In this document: piece by piece, positions 22,511 to 33,795 of the stretch | How the letters are laid out: every line of letters begins with the position of its first letter | Position numbering within the stretch: position 1 is the first letter of the stretch | NCBI GenBank assembly: GCA_036346395.1 | Contig: JAYEVG010000067.1 | Span: 62,001 to 126,000, forward strand | Length of the DNA stretch: 64,000 nt | DNA from: Hsuehochloa calcarea | Taxonomy: Eukaryota > Streptophyta > Magnoliopsida > Poales > Poaceae | Direction of reading: 5' to 3' | Notes under the pieces: generated by a model | The model's input: only the letters and a program-made list of their open reading frames with translations | What the model was told of the DNA's origin: nothing | Database searches by the model: none | Translations under genes and position numbers: made by a program

Positions 22511-24638
22511 TGTAACACCCTGACTATAAGGAAGTCAAGATGTCACCTAAAACCACTACTCTTTAGAAGAATAACATCAAAACACATGACAAGGTTAATC
22601 AAGTAGTAAGATTATACGGAAACAAGAATTCATCATCAAGTTTAATCAATGGAATGGAATTAAACAATTCTGAGAGATAAGGTAGTTATGACCAAACTGG
22701 CTTATTACAATTCAACACAAGTCATAATTAACGACAGTAAAAGTCCTCAAAATATTTGGTTTATAGTAGTGAGTGCATCGTGATGAACTACCCTCCACAA
22801 GATCATTCTTCCTTGTCATTTACCTAAATAAGACAATAAAGCAAGAATGAGCCAAAGACTCAGCAAGTAACTGTATGTAACAATCAAACATTCCATGAGC
22901 AATATATCACAATTATCATTTGAACATTTACTGGAAACGAATTTATGAATGGATGAAGTGGAATGATGCATTGAAGGAAATGGACATATTGCTGCATATA
23001 CCGGTATAGCGAGTGAATCACCCGTCGGTGTTCACTTAAAGTAATCGTATGAAGAACGTTTCATACGACCGTCCAACGTGGCCCACATTGGAATGGTGGA
23101 CTCGCGTAACGTGGCCCACATTGGAATGGTGGACTCACGTACCCATTCTGGAGTTGATGGGATTTTCAAGTGCCCATACTGGAATTGATGGGTCTTACAA
23201 ATGTAATACATGCATGTCATGATGTGATCCCATGGCAATATTGAATAGTACTCATAAATGAAAAGAAACACATGGCATTCATCTACAAGTACGAACAAAT
23301 ATAATCATTCATTCACACATCACATATTGCATCAATCATAGTATACAAGTTACTTGCCTGCCGCGCTGCAACGGGTTGGGAGGTAATTGAGATACCCCTC
23401 CACTCACCGCTTCACCGCCTACAATATAAAGTAATCGAAATGAGGATAAACGAGTATGGTAATGCTACACGTGTCCTCCCACAATCTCTAGCCAAACCAA
23501 CCAAACAAAAGTTCAATTTGATCAATTTACCCAAACATTCCAAATATCCCTAATCTGGCAGTTTTACTAGAAAATTCACCAATAAAAAACCGTAAGTCCA
23601 AAAGACCTGAAACTAGTGCTCATCTTTTCTTAACTTAACTAGCTACGAAACTCTAGTTGATGGTAAACTCTAATTCGGCCAAAACAGAGGTCTAACCATC
23701 CAATGAAAAACTATAACTGTAGTCTGCCCAGAAATCAGAACAGCCCTAAAGAAAAGGCTCTAACTTTTAAACCACTGATCCAAATAAAGTTATCTTTATC
23801 AGCCTGGAAACATGGTGAAATTATCTTCATAAACCTAGTTGGGTGGCCGACCTGATTCGGACTCTAACTAGACCAAATCCTAGGTGCAACCGACTATACC
23901 CAGAATTTCTGACAGACAGAGCAGTACGTGGTAAAACAGTCATAACTTTTAATCTACTGGGTGAAAATTCATGATCCAGGTGCCAAAATAAAGCTAATGA
24001 AACCAGGAACAATTCTTCAGAAGGCTAAGACATCCAATTCTGCCTCTAGGACGCCCAAAACCGAGTTACAACATTCTGGACCGAATCAATCTACTGATAG
24101 AGATTAGACGTTACTACTAAAATCATTGAATCGACAACTCAAACGCAATCAAACAGCGATGGGGTCTCTCGTTACCCTTGTATAACCGAAAAATGATGAG
24201 GATCAACTTCCCGAAGACTTCTCCTCTCCTTCTTTGGCCGGCCCCAACTCCACGAACCCGAGTGGATTGCAAACGCCCAGCGAAGGAAGAACCGAAGGTG
24301 TACGCATGGAAGACCGGGTGTGCAACTCCGGGGGATCACCAATGGCAGCCACCAATGGAGGAGGAGGCGCCTAGGAGGAGGGGAGGCGCCGGGTGGAGCG
24401 GGAGATGGGGCCGGCTCAAGGGGGAGGAGGTGGAGGCTCTAGGGTTTGGGGGGGGAAGTGATGCCCCCTTTGGCGGCCCCTACATGGGCGGCCGCCCTCA
24501 TGGGCCACAGGTCATGACTGCGGCCCGGGTTGTCCGGCAATAACGTTTACCCCGAAGATTGGAATTTTCCGACGAAAACAATTTCTTTTACTCTCTCCGA
24601 CCTCTTTCTTTTTACCGAACCATTTCTGGAGTATTACA
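22511..24638 (-). repeat. B1 right LTR, complete (2128 bp)
   Basis: Starts TGTAACACCC, ends GTATTACA and is followed by the target duplication AAGCT. It differs from the middle LTR by scattered substitutions, a 33-bp direct duplication at 23075-23140 and CCGG-site losses at 24470-24500. Confidence 0.93.
23075..23140. repeat. 33-bp direct duplication private to the right B1 LTR
   Basis: Units 23075-23107 and 23108-23140 each begin aacgtggcccacattgg and differ at one base (ctcgcgt, ctcacgt). The middle LTR has one unit at about 16306-16338. Confidence 0.85.
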
Positions 24639-26338
24639 AAGCTTATGCATAATTTTTGTAGCATGTGACTTTAGTTTACAAATGGTTTAAGTCCATGTAC
24701 CAGATTCCTTGTGGCATGATTCTAAAAGTTGGCAAATGTGTTTTGCAACTTGTTGAGAATCATTCTTTCATACGTTGTTTGCATCTTGTATCTTTTGCAA
24801 ATATGTTTTGCAAAATTGAGTTGGAGCAATTTGCAAAATCATCTTTTGTATCCTGGACCGGACTGACCGCAGTAGGTGAGCCAGATTGACCGGAAGTCCG
24901 AACCTTTGAAGCGGTCTGGTCTTTTTAGAGAGCCTCTTTTATCTCTTTTGGTTATCCAAACTGACCGCAATTGGAGGTCCGGACTGACCGGGTCTCCAGG
25001 TCATTGATGCGATCAGTTTTTTTTCCTAAAATGGTAGTTTTTGTGACTTGCTACTGAATTTTGTTTTTCGGAGTGACCGCGGTGTGTTCACCGGTCAGAC
25101 CGGAACCCCGGACTGACCGGCGAGGTCTGCTTTTTCCAGTAGCATAGGACTATAATTTGCAATTGTGTTTTGCAAATGGTTGAAGTCTATGCACCTACTC
25201 CTTGTGGCATGATACTAAAGTTTACAAATGTGTTTTGCAAATTATTGAAGTTCAAGCATCATTCCTTGGCATTGTCTAAGATTGCTCATTGCTCTTTTCT
25301 TGAACTTAGGCTATGTGTTGGCTCTTTGGAGTCATACTTTTTGATTTGATCAAATGTGTTTAAGAACAATCAAACAGATTGGTTGTCTATCCCTCTGAAT
25401 AAGCTTTCTATGGAGCCCAAGATTACTCAATTCCAACATCGGAGTCAAAAGCTATTACCAGTTTTTCTAGTGTCGCCTGTGTGAAATTCAGGCCCGGACT
25501 GACCGGAAGTCTGGTCATACCGGACCCTGTGAGGGAGGACTGATCGGGAATTGGCCATAACGACTGGTTTTATAGCCATTGCATTATAGCCCAGACTGAT
25601 CGGCCCTATGCCTGCAAACTGACCGGGTTTCCCTTACCTTGGTCGGTTGGGGTGTAACTTTTTGTATGTGGGCTGTAAATACCCACTTTGGCCAGTTGGG
25701 GGTAACTTTTTTTTGGTATCCCATTTCACTATCTTGAGCTAGTGTTAGCTTCTCCTCTCAATTGTGCATGTGTTGCACCTTGTGAGCAAAGGGAGAAGTT
25801 CTAGTTGCATGTGTTGCAACTAGAATTGGATTGAACATCCAATTGTGCATATGTTGCACATGGTGAGAGTCAAGCAAGAGGCCTAGCTTATTACTCTTGG
25901 TGTTTGCTGACACCTAGATGGCGTGGAGGCGTCATGGTCCGGTGATCTTCTCAAGAAGCTTGTGAGAAGGCCCGGCGTGTTGTGAGCGGTTTGGTGCTCG
26001 CCATCTTCAGAGTGGAGGAAGAGCAACCCCGAGTGGATCGAGGTGTTGGTTCAAGTTGTGAGCCAGTCTAATTCATGTGGGCTTACCTCGGAGGTGTTGG
26101 CTTAATTCATGAAGCCGATCTAATTCGTTTGGGCTTACCTCAACATGGATTAGGGGAGACCGGCAAGTCTCCAACACCACAGTAAAACATACTTGTGCCA
26201 CTGTGGTTTGCTCTCTTATGATTTACTTTGTGCAATTTACATTCCTAAAATTAAATTAATTGCATGTCAAACTAGCTTTGCAAACCTTACTTAAACTTAT
26301 GGTGTTGGTGCACTTGAGGGAAACTAGAATATTAGGTT
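24639..26338 (+). repeat. Sirevirus-like 3' LTR, right part, end truncated
   Basis: Resumes at the AAGCT target and contains repeated gactgaccgg/ccggtcagaccgg motifs (24850-25130, 25490-25640) and several caaatgtgttttgcaaa copies. Its last part (gggagaccggcaagtctccaa near 26150, aggttttaatt near 26333) resembles the end of Sirevirus LTRs, but the expected C-rich end before CA is missing; gypsy C2 coding sequence begins at about 26339. Confidence 0.65.
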
Positions 26339-26866
26339 TTAATTATGCAAAACCGAATTGACTTTTGCTTTCGCATTAGAAATCGGTTTTAGCCTTAGAG
26401 AACGCGAACATGCTGCGACGAATGAGGCCCTGGTTCTCCATGAGTTTGCATTGGCATTCAATCTCGTCCTTTTGGATGACCGAGTTGGGCGAACGACCAC
26501 AGGCACCATACCTAGAAGGAGGTGGATACAGTGGTCATGTGTACGCTTGGGCAGCAGTCCGGTCGGCTCAGTGAAGACATCATTGGTCTCGCGGATCAGA
26601 TCATCCAAGAGGGCACAGCCGTTGCAGGCATGGAGTTTGGCCAACATGGCTAGCCATTGAGTGCCGAGAACCGCGTTGTATCCCCCCAATGGAATTTCAT
26701 AGAGGTCGATGACGAAGTCTTCTTATCGATGGAGATCACAACGTTGGGATAGATGCCTGAGCAAGCGACCCGTTCGTCATTTGCCACGGCCACCCAGGGG
26801 TTGTCACGGTCCAAGAAATACAGGCCAGAGCAACAGGCGGTGTCGGTCAATATGAAATTGTGTGTC
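26339..26866 (-). pseudogene. gypsy C2 protease end and start of RT
   Basis: The minus-strand frame at 26339-26689 reads YNAVLGTQWLAMLAKLHA, then NDVFTEPTGLLPKRTHDHCI and VVVRPTRSSKRTR, the protease-to-RT transition of Ty3/gypsy elements. The segment at 26650-26866 carries STHNFI, the residue run that follows the protease active Asp. It was contiguous with 31286-32449 before the solo LTR inserted (target GAGCC). The rest of RT, the integrase and the 3' LTR are missing; the left border abuts the Sirevirus LTR. Confidence 0.82.
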
Positions 26867-28817
26867 GAGCCTGTCGGGACCCAAATATACAAATCTGGAC
26901 CCTCTGTGTATTCTGCACTAGTCCAGGATCACGCTAGTGCACACAGTGTCAACATTGATGAAATATCAACTCCATACAACGAAATATTAAATAAACGAGT
27001 AATTTGAATAACAAATAACTGTTATGACCTTAAGGTCGAGTTTTACAATTATTAAGCCATGCAAGGCTGACAATAATGAAATAAACTGCAGCAAAAACAA
27101 CGTAAACTCCAGTGGGCTCCCATCAATTTACCACAGGCAACTGACTGGGATCAAGACCCTAACGATCAACCTTCATAGAATTCCTCTTCAAAAGCGGGTG
27201 ACGACTCCTCCACTTCTGTTGATTTGTTTAGCAAGAGTGAGTACACACCGTACTCGCAAGTCATACCACAGAATGCAATTATACATGATGGCTTATTCCA
27301 AAGGAATGGCTTCTGTGGTTATTTTGCAGAAATGCTATATTTGCAATTGAATACAAATAATAGATTGAGAACATAATTGAAAACAATTAAAGAATATTAA
27401 TTTAACAATTGATTTCACAAAGGACACACAGTCTAATCAAGTTATTCACACAGCTGTACAAGTTATCTCAAACAGCTGACCCTTACCAATGGTTTTATGA
27501 AAATCTACCCCTCGTGTGAAATTCCCGAGCATGTCCATATCCGAGGACGCGGCTATTCGAATAGATTGATTTAAACACTCTGTAGAGGTTGTACACTTTA
27601 CCCACACGATACAATCAGTGTTGCTAACACTGGTCATAACAAAACCTTTCAGAGACTTCATCTCAAACAATGACACTCCCGATGTGCTTTTCCTACCGAC
27701 CAACCGATACACACAGCGTTTGGTTACGACACACATCGTTGGACAGGGATGCAGCGAACCGTCCCGCGATGTGATATATCACACCTCCAGCCCATCACAC
27801 AGCTTAAATACAACCTGAGTTGTCAATGTCAAGACTCCATAACTTACTAAGTTAGACACAGCCCATACTAGGCATGTGGTCGTACAGTAAGGCCTAGTTC
27901 AATGGCGCACAAAGTTAAGTCCTTAATTGACCAAGGCAAGACTTCCATTTTTAACCCAAATCACAAAGTTTATAAAGCACACAGCTCCACCATTCACACA
28001 GATCCACCACTTGCCTCAGTCTAAATCTTTTCCCACCCTATTGATTAAGTGCAACACATGCCATCAACGAGTAATAGCACACAACACACACAGTTCTATA
28101 ATCACTTAGTCAAGTTTATAATTGCAACTCACATGAAATGATGACTCGTGGCATGGCTAAGCAGTCTAATCGTATCTAACCAACCCACGTTGGTGCTACG
28201 ATAATACCAACTAATAATGAACCAATCTAGGGTGACAAAATATCATGTCATACAATAGACAATGTGGATATAACAAATTGGATTAATAACTATCCCAAAA
28301 AGCATTTAAATAAATACTTGAATTATAATGCAATACATTGAAACAAAGTATTTTGAAAATTGGTTTCAAGATGATCAAAGGTATAACTTGCCTTGGAATA
28401 GCTCAAAGTACTGTTCTTGGTCTTGAGGTACTCCTTCTTGTGCAAAATTTCCCTAAGTATGGACGTCTACTCGCAAACGAGACAAAAGAAACAAAAATAA
28501 ATAAATAATAGAGGCAAAACCAACTTTAAAAATCAAATAAAATTTACCATTAAATAGATCTTGATTTTATATGAATTTACAAATTTGAATGGGCTCAATC
28601 GGAGTTCGGATGCAAAAGATATGGGCTTTGGAAGTTTGAAAATTAAGTAAAACCCTAATTTTGATTTTATTGAATTTCCCGAATTGTTTTTATTAAAGAA
28701 ATTGAATTATTGTGCAATGCTTGCGTCAGCCGAGAATTTCCGAAAAAAGAATTAGATTTTAAAAGAAATCTGACATGTGGGCCCCATATGTCAGTGACTA
28801 GGCTCACGGTGAACTGG

Positions 28818-29935
28818 TGATACGGGGGATGCCCGATCTTCTCGGTGAGGAACCGTGGATAACTGATGCGAAGTAGACGATATCGCTAGCTGAACACTCG
28901 CGCCAATGCACGAACCCTCAACTCTTTGGAATACGCCCAAAACACACCGGATAGTTGATCGTCGCGAGACCACGAACGACGATCGCCAAGTCCCCAATTC
29001 CCAATGGAACGACGGCTTGACCTTGAATTCCATAATGAACCAATGGATCGCCTAGTCCTCTCTCAAAGTCCCCGCATGAACTCTGGTTTCGAAAGAACAA
29101 GCAATAGCTATGTTTCTATTCTTATGCATAAACTGGTCTGAGGTTACAATGGGGGTCTAACCCTTAATATATAGTGCCCTTGTCCTCCTCATGGCTGGCC
29201 AAGAGGCCCTACTCCTACTCTAATTCGGAATTAGGACTCCTACTCCAATTCCGACTCAATCTAAAACAAAAAGGAAACTCTAATTTTACAACCGTCATAT
29301 TGTTTCGGTCATATCTTTTGACTCAGGAGGAATTTCGGAGTGAGGGAGGATCCGTTGGATCGGGCTTGAAGTTAGCTTTCCAACAAGCCAAAAACACCCA
29401 AATCGGACTTCGTATGAGAAAGTTATGACCGTTTTACTTTGGACTGTTCTGCTGATTCCGAATCTGAATTTGATGCTGATTCGAATCCGAATTTGATCTC
29501 AGGTTGACTCCGAATTTGATTTCGGTTGGGGTTATGGGAGATCTGAATTGAGCTTGAAAATCTTATCCAAAACTTGAGTTTTAAGTCCCCTTTTGCTCTC
29601 CCATCACACAGGCTTCTTTCCTCCTTGATCAGCCGCATAGGCTGCTTGACCTTCTCCTTCCCAACCGCTTTGACCTTCTTGTTCTTCATCAGTAGGCAAC
29701 AACATGGTTACCCTCCTTCTTGTGCTCCTCTATTGCTTTGGCTCCAGCCTCCCTCTCGGTTCTAAAGACTTTAAGCTTGTCGAACCTGAGAATGCACAAA
29801 GTATTGCTTTTACGTAGTGTCCAATTCTCACAGAAAACACAAAGAAATCTGCTAAGAAAGAATTGCATCTGTTGCTTGAGAAATGTAGCTCTTGCTTCAT
29901 AAACATCCTCATAATTAGTCAGGATGTCCTCATCA
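28818..29935. repeat. solo LTR (1118 bp) nested in the A solo LTR (TSD ACTGG)
   Basis: Starts TGATACGGGGG, ends CCTCATCA, and is flanked by ACTGG at 28813-28817 and 29936-29940. The homologous A1 and A2 LTRs (near 6905 and 45355) lack the insert, so the borders are confirmed by empty sites. The family of the element is not recognised. Confidence 0.9.
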
Positions 29936-30492
29936 ACTGGGTTCACCGAGCCAAGGGAGATATGACTCGGTGGACTGGGCCACGCGTCACACATGTGGCG
30001 TACACGCAGTGCACTCGTCAATGACACGCAGGCGTGGGAGGTCGAGCTGGCGGCTGAAGAGGCACGGCCGAGGGAGCGGCGCACTGAGATCGATGGTCGC
30101 CGATGAACGGCGGTGACTCGCCGGCGGTGGAGGGTACCAGTGGATTGCTGGCGCTAATGCGTACCTATTGGTGCCCTTACCAGAGGCTGGTAACGACGGT
30201 GGCGACCGGCGGCGAGGAAGAAGCGGAGGTGGAGCTTCGGGTGTTGTCGGACGAGTGCTCCGGTGATGCTCCGGTGATGCTCCGGCGATGAGCAGGTGCG
30301 CCCGAGGTAGCCTAGGACTTGCTGAGCACGGTGGTGGAGTCGGCGAGGCAAGGGCGGCAACGACGGCGACGCAATTTGCCGAGAAGAAGCTCGGCCGAAA
30401 ACCCTAAAACTTGAAATGCGGCGGCGCTAGAGCGATCGGGGTGACGAGGGTGGCGGCTCTGGGTTGCGGAGGTCTGGGCGGTGCTAAGGAGG

Positions 30493-30500
30493 TATTTATA
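30493..30500 (-). promoter_or_regulatory. U3 TATA box of A-family solo LTR
   Basis: The minus strand reads CCTATAAATACC in the same GC-rich context as 7450-7457. It could start transcription leftwards from the solo LTR. Confidence 0.55.
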
Positions 30501-31285
30501 GGCCCGGGGAACACCGAAATTGGAAACCCCCAATTCGAGTCCGAAATGGCCGGGATTTTGAAATCCTTGATTCTCGGGGATATTTGCCGTATTCGGGTTT
30601 GATTCCAACAGAAATAGGTACAGGATAACTCGGGATTTGTTTTGGTAACGTCGGCGCAAAGAATCCGCAACGGATACGCGTTTGTCGGACGAAGCTTGAA
30701 GCTTCGGCAATGGCGGGCGAAGCGCGGGTGCGAGGAAGAAGAAAGGCGCGGAGACGATGACCCTATGGCGGTCTCACCTGGCAGCGGCAGCGAGGCGCGG
30801 GCGAGCGAGCGAACGACATCAGCGGGCGAGGCCACGCTGCGATCATCCAACAGAGGAAGGCGGGGTTGAGCACGGGCGTCCGATCGAAACGAGGGGCATG
30901 CGTCGCGCATCCAACGGACGAGGGCGCAGGCGAGCGGGGAGATGGGCTGGCGCACGGGAACAGTGTTGGGCTCACTGTTCCGAAGATTTAAACTTGATTT
31001 TTCTTTTTTAGAAAATCCAGAAAATACAAATAGCAAAAAGAAAATAGCAAATGACTTTGGAAAAAATTCCAGAAAAATCTGGAAAATATATCCAAGCATA
31101 TAGACTCCAAATAAAATAAGTTTGGCCATTGTTGATGTTGGAATTAAGCACATTAAATCATTTTGTCCTTAAAGTCCATATTAAGCTTTTAATACAAATT
31201 CAAATAAAATGCTGATGATGAGATTTTCAATTAGCAAATAAATAAAAGATTTTCAAAAGCTAAAAAGTTGGGATGTTACAGAGCC

Positions 31286-32449
31286 GAAGTCCACTAAAGC
31301 GATGAGGACCGAGTTACCGAGGCGAAGCGCGATCTGCATCGTACCGCAAGTATGTACCCCGGCAAGGGCAAGTAAGGAAATCTGGGGCTCCACATCCTCG
31401 GGCGGTTCAGTGTCATCAACAATGTAGTCATTCTCCGTGAGGAAAAGGCTCTTGCATGTGTGGAAATGCGAGAATTTCTTGTCATAGTTGTAGCAGAGGC
31501 CCTGATGCTTTCGTTCCTCCATCTCGGACACTGTAAGAAGGTGGATATACTGGTCGCTGGTTGGTGTCGTGGGGGCGACTGGGCGTGCAGTCGGCTGAGT
31601 AACCGACAGTGAAGTCGAGGGTACGCAGGAGGCGGTTGTCCCCGAGGAGGCCTGTCGGGGAGCAGTAGGCGTGAGGGAGATCCACGGTGCGAGGCGGGGA
31701 ACTGGTACTTGCTGATGCAATTCGTAGGCGCGAGCCAAGATCATGACCAACCTCCAAGTTATTTGAGCATTGGATCTTGGCGTCTATGTGCAATGGGTCG
31801 CTGAGCCCTATAGTGAACAATTGGATCTGCTGTAGTTCGGAGATGTCACCGACGCGATTGAGCAATGTCAGGAACCGATCCTGGTAGTCGGCACCTATAC
31901 TTGTGTGCTGGCATGACACCAGTTCCCCCAAGGGGTTGTTGCGTAGGGGTGGGCCAAAGCAGAGGTTGATGAGCTCGGTGAAGCTCCTCCAATTTGGTGT
32001 CCCGCCATCGCATTCCAACCGATAGTACCATTGATGGGCACCGTCAATGGGGTGGTAGGCGGCATGCCATACTTTTTCTTCCTCCAAGATTCGATGCATG
32101 CGAAAGAATTGCTCGCACCTGTTGACCCATGGAAGTGGATTGCTTTTGCCATTGAAGGTCGGAAAATCCAGCTTGTAGTATCAAGGAGGGGCGCGTTCGG
32201 TAGAAGCAGCCAGCGGTGGCTCCCATGGAGCCCTGAGAGGGCCGCCGGGAATGGTGGTGACCGCATGGCTGCTCTCGAGACAGGTGATGGCTTGATGTTG
32301 TGTGTGTTGTGCCATCTCCAAGTTTTGTAGCTTGTCTTCAGTGGTGTCGAGTTTCTTCATTTGCGTCAGGATCGCTGCAACCTATTCAGACACAGCATCG
32401 CCGCCGCCCGCCATGGAGGAAAGGGCAATGCCTGAATTTGATACCAAGT
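31286..32449 (-). pseudogene. gypsy C2 gag and start of protease
   Basis: The minus-strand frame 31482-32099 carries a classic retrotransposon-gag core (EEEKVWHAAYHPIDGAHQWY, FTELINLCFGPPLRNNPLGE, YQDRFLTLLNRVGDIS, IQLFTIGLSDPLHIDAKIQ). Frame 31253-31750 continues with an SLARAYE-like helix, a Pro/Thr-rich linker, a degenerate knuckle (LCYNYDKKFSHFHTC) and the start of protease (SVLIALVDFGS, where DSGS is expected) before the solo LTR. A frameshift near 31740 separates the two. Gag would build the particle; this copy is inactive. Confidence 0.87.
32435..32446 (-). other. C2 primer-binding site, degenerate
   Basis: aatttgatacca on the plus strand matches the tRNA-iMet type at its tgatacca end. 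C1 has the better-preserved gaatctgatacca at 11470-11482. Confidence 0.65.
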
Positions 32450-32901
32450 TGTGATGTGCCTCGGGTAAGGAACGTATAGGGTATGAGTGGGAGGCGGGAG
32501 GTTTAGGCCCGAGCTTGCACCCGTGAGCCGTGGTGGAGGGAGAGGGCGCTGCACGACAAGAGGGAGGCGGTGTGCGCGCTTGGAGGCTGGGAGGAGCAAG
32601 GGAAGAAGGAGATTAGGGATACTAATCTACTTGCATTATTTCAGCCTCTCATCTCCTTTAAATAGAGTCTTTACAAATAAAGAGATCGAAAGGATCTCAA
32701 TCTAATCTAATGAGATCGGAAGGATCTCAATCTATTCTTTAAAGAGATCGGAAGGATGTCAATCTAATCTTTCCAAACAATCTGATCTTAAGGATCTTTT
32801 CTAACTTGCAAGCAAAATAAAAGAGGGTGTGAGCCCTAGGCTACCACCAGTCGGGCTGTGTGCCCTTGTGGTGTCGGCGGTAGACCTGGCCCCACATGAC
32901 A
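32450..32901 (-). repeat. C2 5' LTR (about 452 bp)
   Basis: Begins TGTGATGTGCC next to the PBS. The best end is CCCACATGACA at 32901, giving imperfect terminal inverted repeats (TGTGATGTG and CACATGACA). It contains several agatcggaaggatctcaatct-like direct repeats at 32680-32780, shared with C1. The target duplication cannot be tested because the other end is missing. Confidence 0.7.
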
Positions 32902-33111
32902 TGGATTTCGCATAATGATATTTGGATCAGCAGAGATAGTTTGCTAGTATAAACTTGTTACTACATTTATTTCTTATGATCTTGTAGACTCATACACGGT
33001 GATCACGAGCAAAGATAGGGTACAAGTCAATGCAGATGTTACATGGAAATCTCACACTTGGAAGTTTGGCATATGAGATGTTATTCTTACATATATGGAG
33101 TGCATCTCTCT
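32902..33111. other. 3' flank of the GH9 pseudogene
   Basis: AT-rich sequence between the C2 LTR and the last GH9 codon, read on the minus strand as 3' untranslated region and flank. No element or gene is recognised. Confidence 0.5.
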
Positions 33112-33550
33112 CTACTCTAGTAAGATATCATTGGTGCTAAGTTGTCTACAGACTCCTCCAGCTTCACAAATTGCTTCTGCGTTGATGTACGTTGCCGGCT
33201 CGGAGTGCGTGGAATCCCCCCTGCTGTCGCTGAACTGGTCATTCCCGTCAGGTGCACCGACGATCACTCTGACACGGCCGTTTGTGTTTGGGTTGCTCGT
33301 CGGGAACCATGATGAGAACCCTCTCGCTGGTGACCTCCCTGCTGAGAACCTTGATCGATGGGATGGATGCACCACGGTGGTTAATGCGCCTCGGGAACTT
33401 TGCGCCGAACCCTACCATGTAGGACATGCCCATCGGGTTTTTTCCCAGGATGTAATCCACCTGAAACCGGAAGCGTGTCGGATATTGAACAGTGCAATCC
33501 GGCAAAAACCTGAAATATGTGGAAGTAGGCTAGTATAACCTACCTGTGAT

Positions 33551-33795
33551 CATGGAAAACAATTTCGCCAAAATGTCACCGAAATTTTGGAAATTTCGCT
33601 GATTTCCCCACCACCGAAATTGTTTTTATAATTCGTTCAAAAAATTTTGAAAATAGTTGAATTTGGATAAATTACATCCTAAAATTGATTTTGGACAAAA
33701 TTTCGTCCAGTTTGAAAACCCACCGAAATTTTGAACTGAAATTTTGATAATTTCGTTACCCTCCGAAATTTTTTCAAAACGAAATTGTTTTCCTG
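33551..33795. mobile_element. hAT-like MITE (245 bp) at a GH9 exon/intron boundary
   Basis: Terminal inverted repeats are CATGGAAAACAATTTCG (left) and CAGGAAAACAATTTCG (right, reverse complement). Both sides carry the 8-bp target CCTGTGAT (33543-33550 and 33796-33803), the duplication size of hAT elements. The interior consists of cgaaattt/ccgaaatttt motifs in both orientations, with no coding capacity. In gene orientation it lies exactly where the exon ends in ATCACAG|G. Confidence 0.88.

Larger units (their letters stand above)
14123..24638 (-). mobile_element. Ty3/gypsy element B1: three-LTR tandem (Tekay-like chromovirus)
   Basis: Plus-strand order: truncated LTR (14123-14571), gag (14572-15742) ending in a PBS, complete LTR (15743-17850), complete internal region (17851-22510) ending in a PBS, complete LTR (22511-24638). 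The whole unit is flanked by AAGCT (14118-14122 and 24639-24643), so it behaves as one insertion in the Sirevirus LTR. The simplest reading is unequal recombination between LTRs of one element, giving LTR-int-LTR-int-LTR, followed by a deletion at 14571 that fused LTR to gag. Confidence 0.9.
26872..31280 (-). repeat. A-family solo LTR in C2 protease (TSD GAGCC)
   Basis: Ends are TGTCGGGACCC and GGGATGTTACA, with GAGCC on both sides (26867-26871 and 31281-31285). No internal region is present, so it is a solo LTR left by LTR-LTR recombination. Without the nested element at 28818-29935 and its target copy it is about 3.29 kb, close to the A1 LTR (3.21 kb). It carries the U3 TATA at 30493. Confidence 0.95.
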
